DNA of 64,000 nt. Origin: Melioribacter sp051488685 (GTDB taxonomy: Bacteria > Bacteroidota > Ignavibacteria > Ignavibacteriales > Melioribacteraceae). The notes below the pieces were generated by a model. That model did no database searches and was not told the DNA's origin. It saw only the letters and a list, made by a program, of their open reading frames with translations. The translations under genes and the position numbers were made by a program. Below, in pieces: positions 63,958 to 64,000 of the stretch (positions are counted from its first letter, which is position 1; each line of letters begins with the position of its first letter). The stretch spans positions 62,001 through 126,000 of the forward strand of contig NZ_JBPSEH010000004.1 of NCBI RefSeq assembly GCF_051488685.1, in the 5' to 3' direction.

Positions 63958-64000
63958 TCGGGGTGGAGAGATTCGAACTGTTGACCTTGGCGCCTCGGGC
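63958..64000 (-). tRNA. Possible 3' part of a tRNA, cut by the window edge
   Basis: Read on the minus strand, the last 43 bases end ...AGTTCGAATCTCTCCACCCCGA, with a T-loop TTCGAAT, a CACCCCG acceptor strand and discriminator A. The TGGCGC/GCGCCA-like arm upstream fits an anticodon stem. The T stem (AACAG/CTCTC) pairs poorly, and no U33 could be placed, so it could be a decayed tRNA. The 5' half is outside the window and isotype is not assignable. Confidence 0.35.

Noticed and set aside
63958..64000. Assignment as tRNA-Pro
   Set aside because: The acceptor and T-loop resemble tRNA-Pro, but the T stem mispairs and no anticodon loop with U33 could be built from the available bases.

Overview
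The window reads as a chromosomal segment of a moderately AT-rich, anaerobic or facultative member of the Bacteroidota/Chlorobi group, most plausibly class Ignavibacteria (Melioribacter/Ignavibacterium-like). Support: a SusC/SusD pair, a second CarboxypepD_reg-type TonB-dependent receptor, a DUF3098 protein, a 16S rRNA of this general type, and a menaquinone-type sulfur/cytochrome module. The species assignment is inference. Several genes have clear Shine-Dalgarno (SD) sequences, and the 16S 3' end keeps CCTCC.

Layout. 1-2600: end of lnt, threonine aldolase ltaE, a PolB-like 3'-5' exonuclease and a TonB-C-like protein. 2610-13183: a same-strand respiratory region holding an RsbRD-N-like protein, a degenerate MobA-like protein, a TAT-type Rieske protein, a cytochrome b6 fused to a 12-heme cytochrome c, a MerR regulator with a two-CW domain, a PsrABC/PhsABC-type molybdoenzyme complex, two YeeE/YedE half-transporters and a rhodanese-fold protein without its catalytic Cys. 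13205-23837: housekeeping and maintenance genes (rmuC, penicillin-acylase family, metF, Gfo/Idh/MocA oxidoreductase, ddl, ftsB-like, rarA, dprA), an orphan EutN/CcmL microcompartment vertex protein and DUF3098. 24051-30166: a complete rrn operon (16S, tRNA-Ile, tRNA-Ala, 23S, 5S) followed by an unusual 118-bp tandem array carrying seven intrinsic terminators. 30247-34770 (minus): lon, free-Met-sulfoxide reductase, dnaX. 34923-44615: inositol-phosphatase family gene, the five-gene CoA operon panB-panC-coaBC-coaX-panD, cmk, rpsA, mtaB and a membrane protein. 44654-48791 (minus): susD/susC. 48974-53311: truA, an SDR, DUF2231, a putative barrel protein, a crotonase and a possible YibQ-like protein. 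53308-57152 (minus): an active/inactive M16 peptidase pair and an NPP-type phosphodiesterase. 57572-64000: a TonB-dependent receptor, yajQ, a YjbH-like protein with a coupled lipoprotein, a GIY-YIG protein and a tRNA-like fragment at the edge.

Functionally, the most coherent accessory unit is the 3.3-13.2 kb region. The Rieske/cytochrome b-multiheme pair should oxidise menaquinol and pass electrons to periplasmic hemes. The Psr/Phs complex links the quinone pool to polysulfide, thiosulfate or a related sulfur compound, with sulfur-transport and rhodanese-fold partners and a local MerR regulator. The most unusual non-coding feature is the 118-bp array, in which a fragment resembling the 3' end of 5S rRNA, a GC hairpin and a terminator are repeated almost perfectly.
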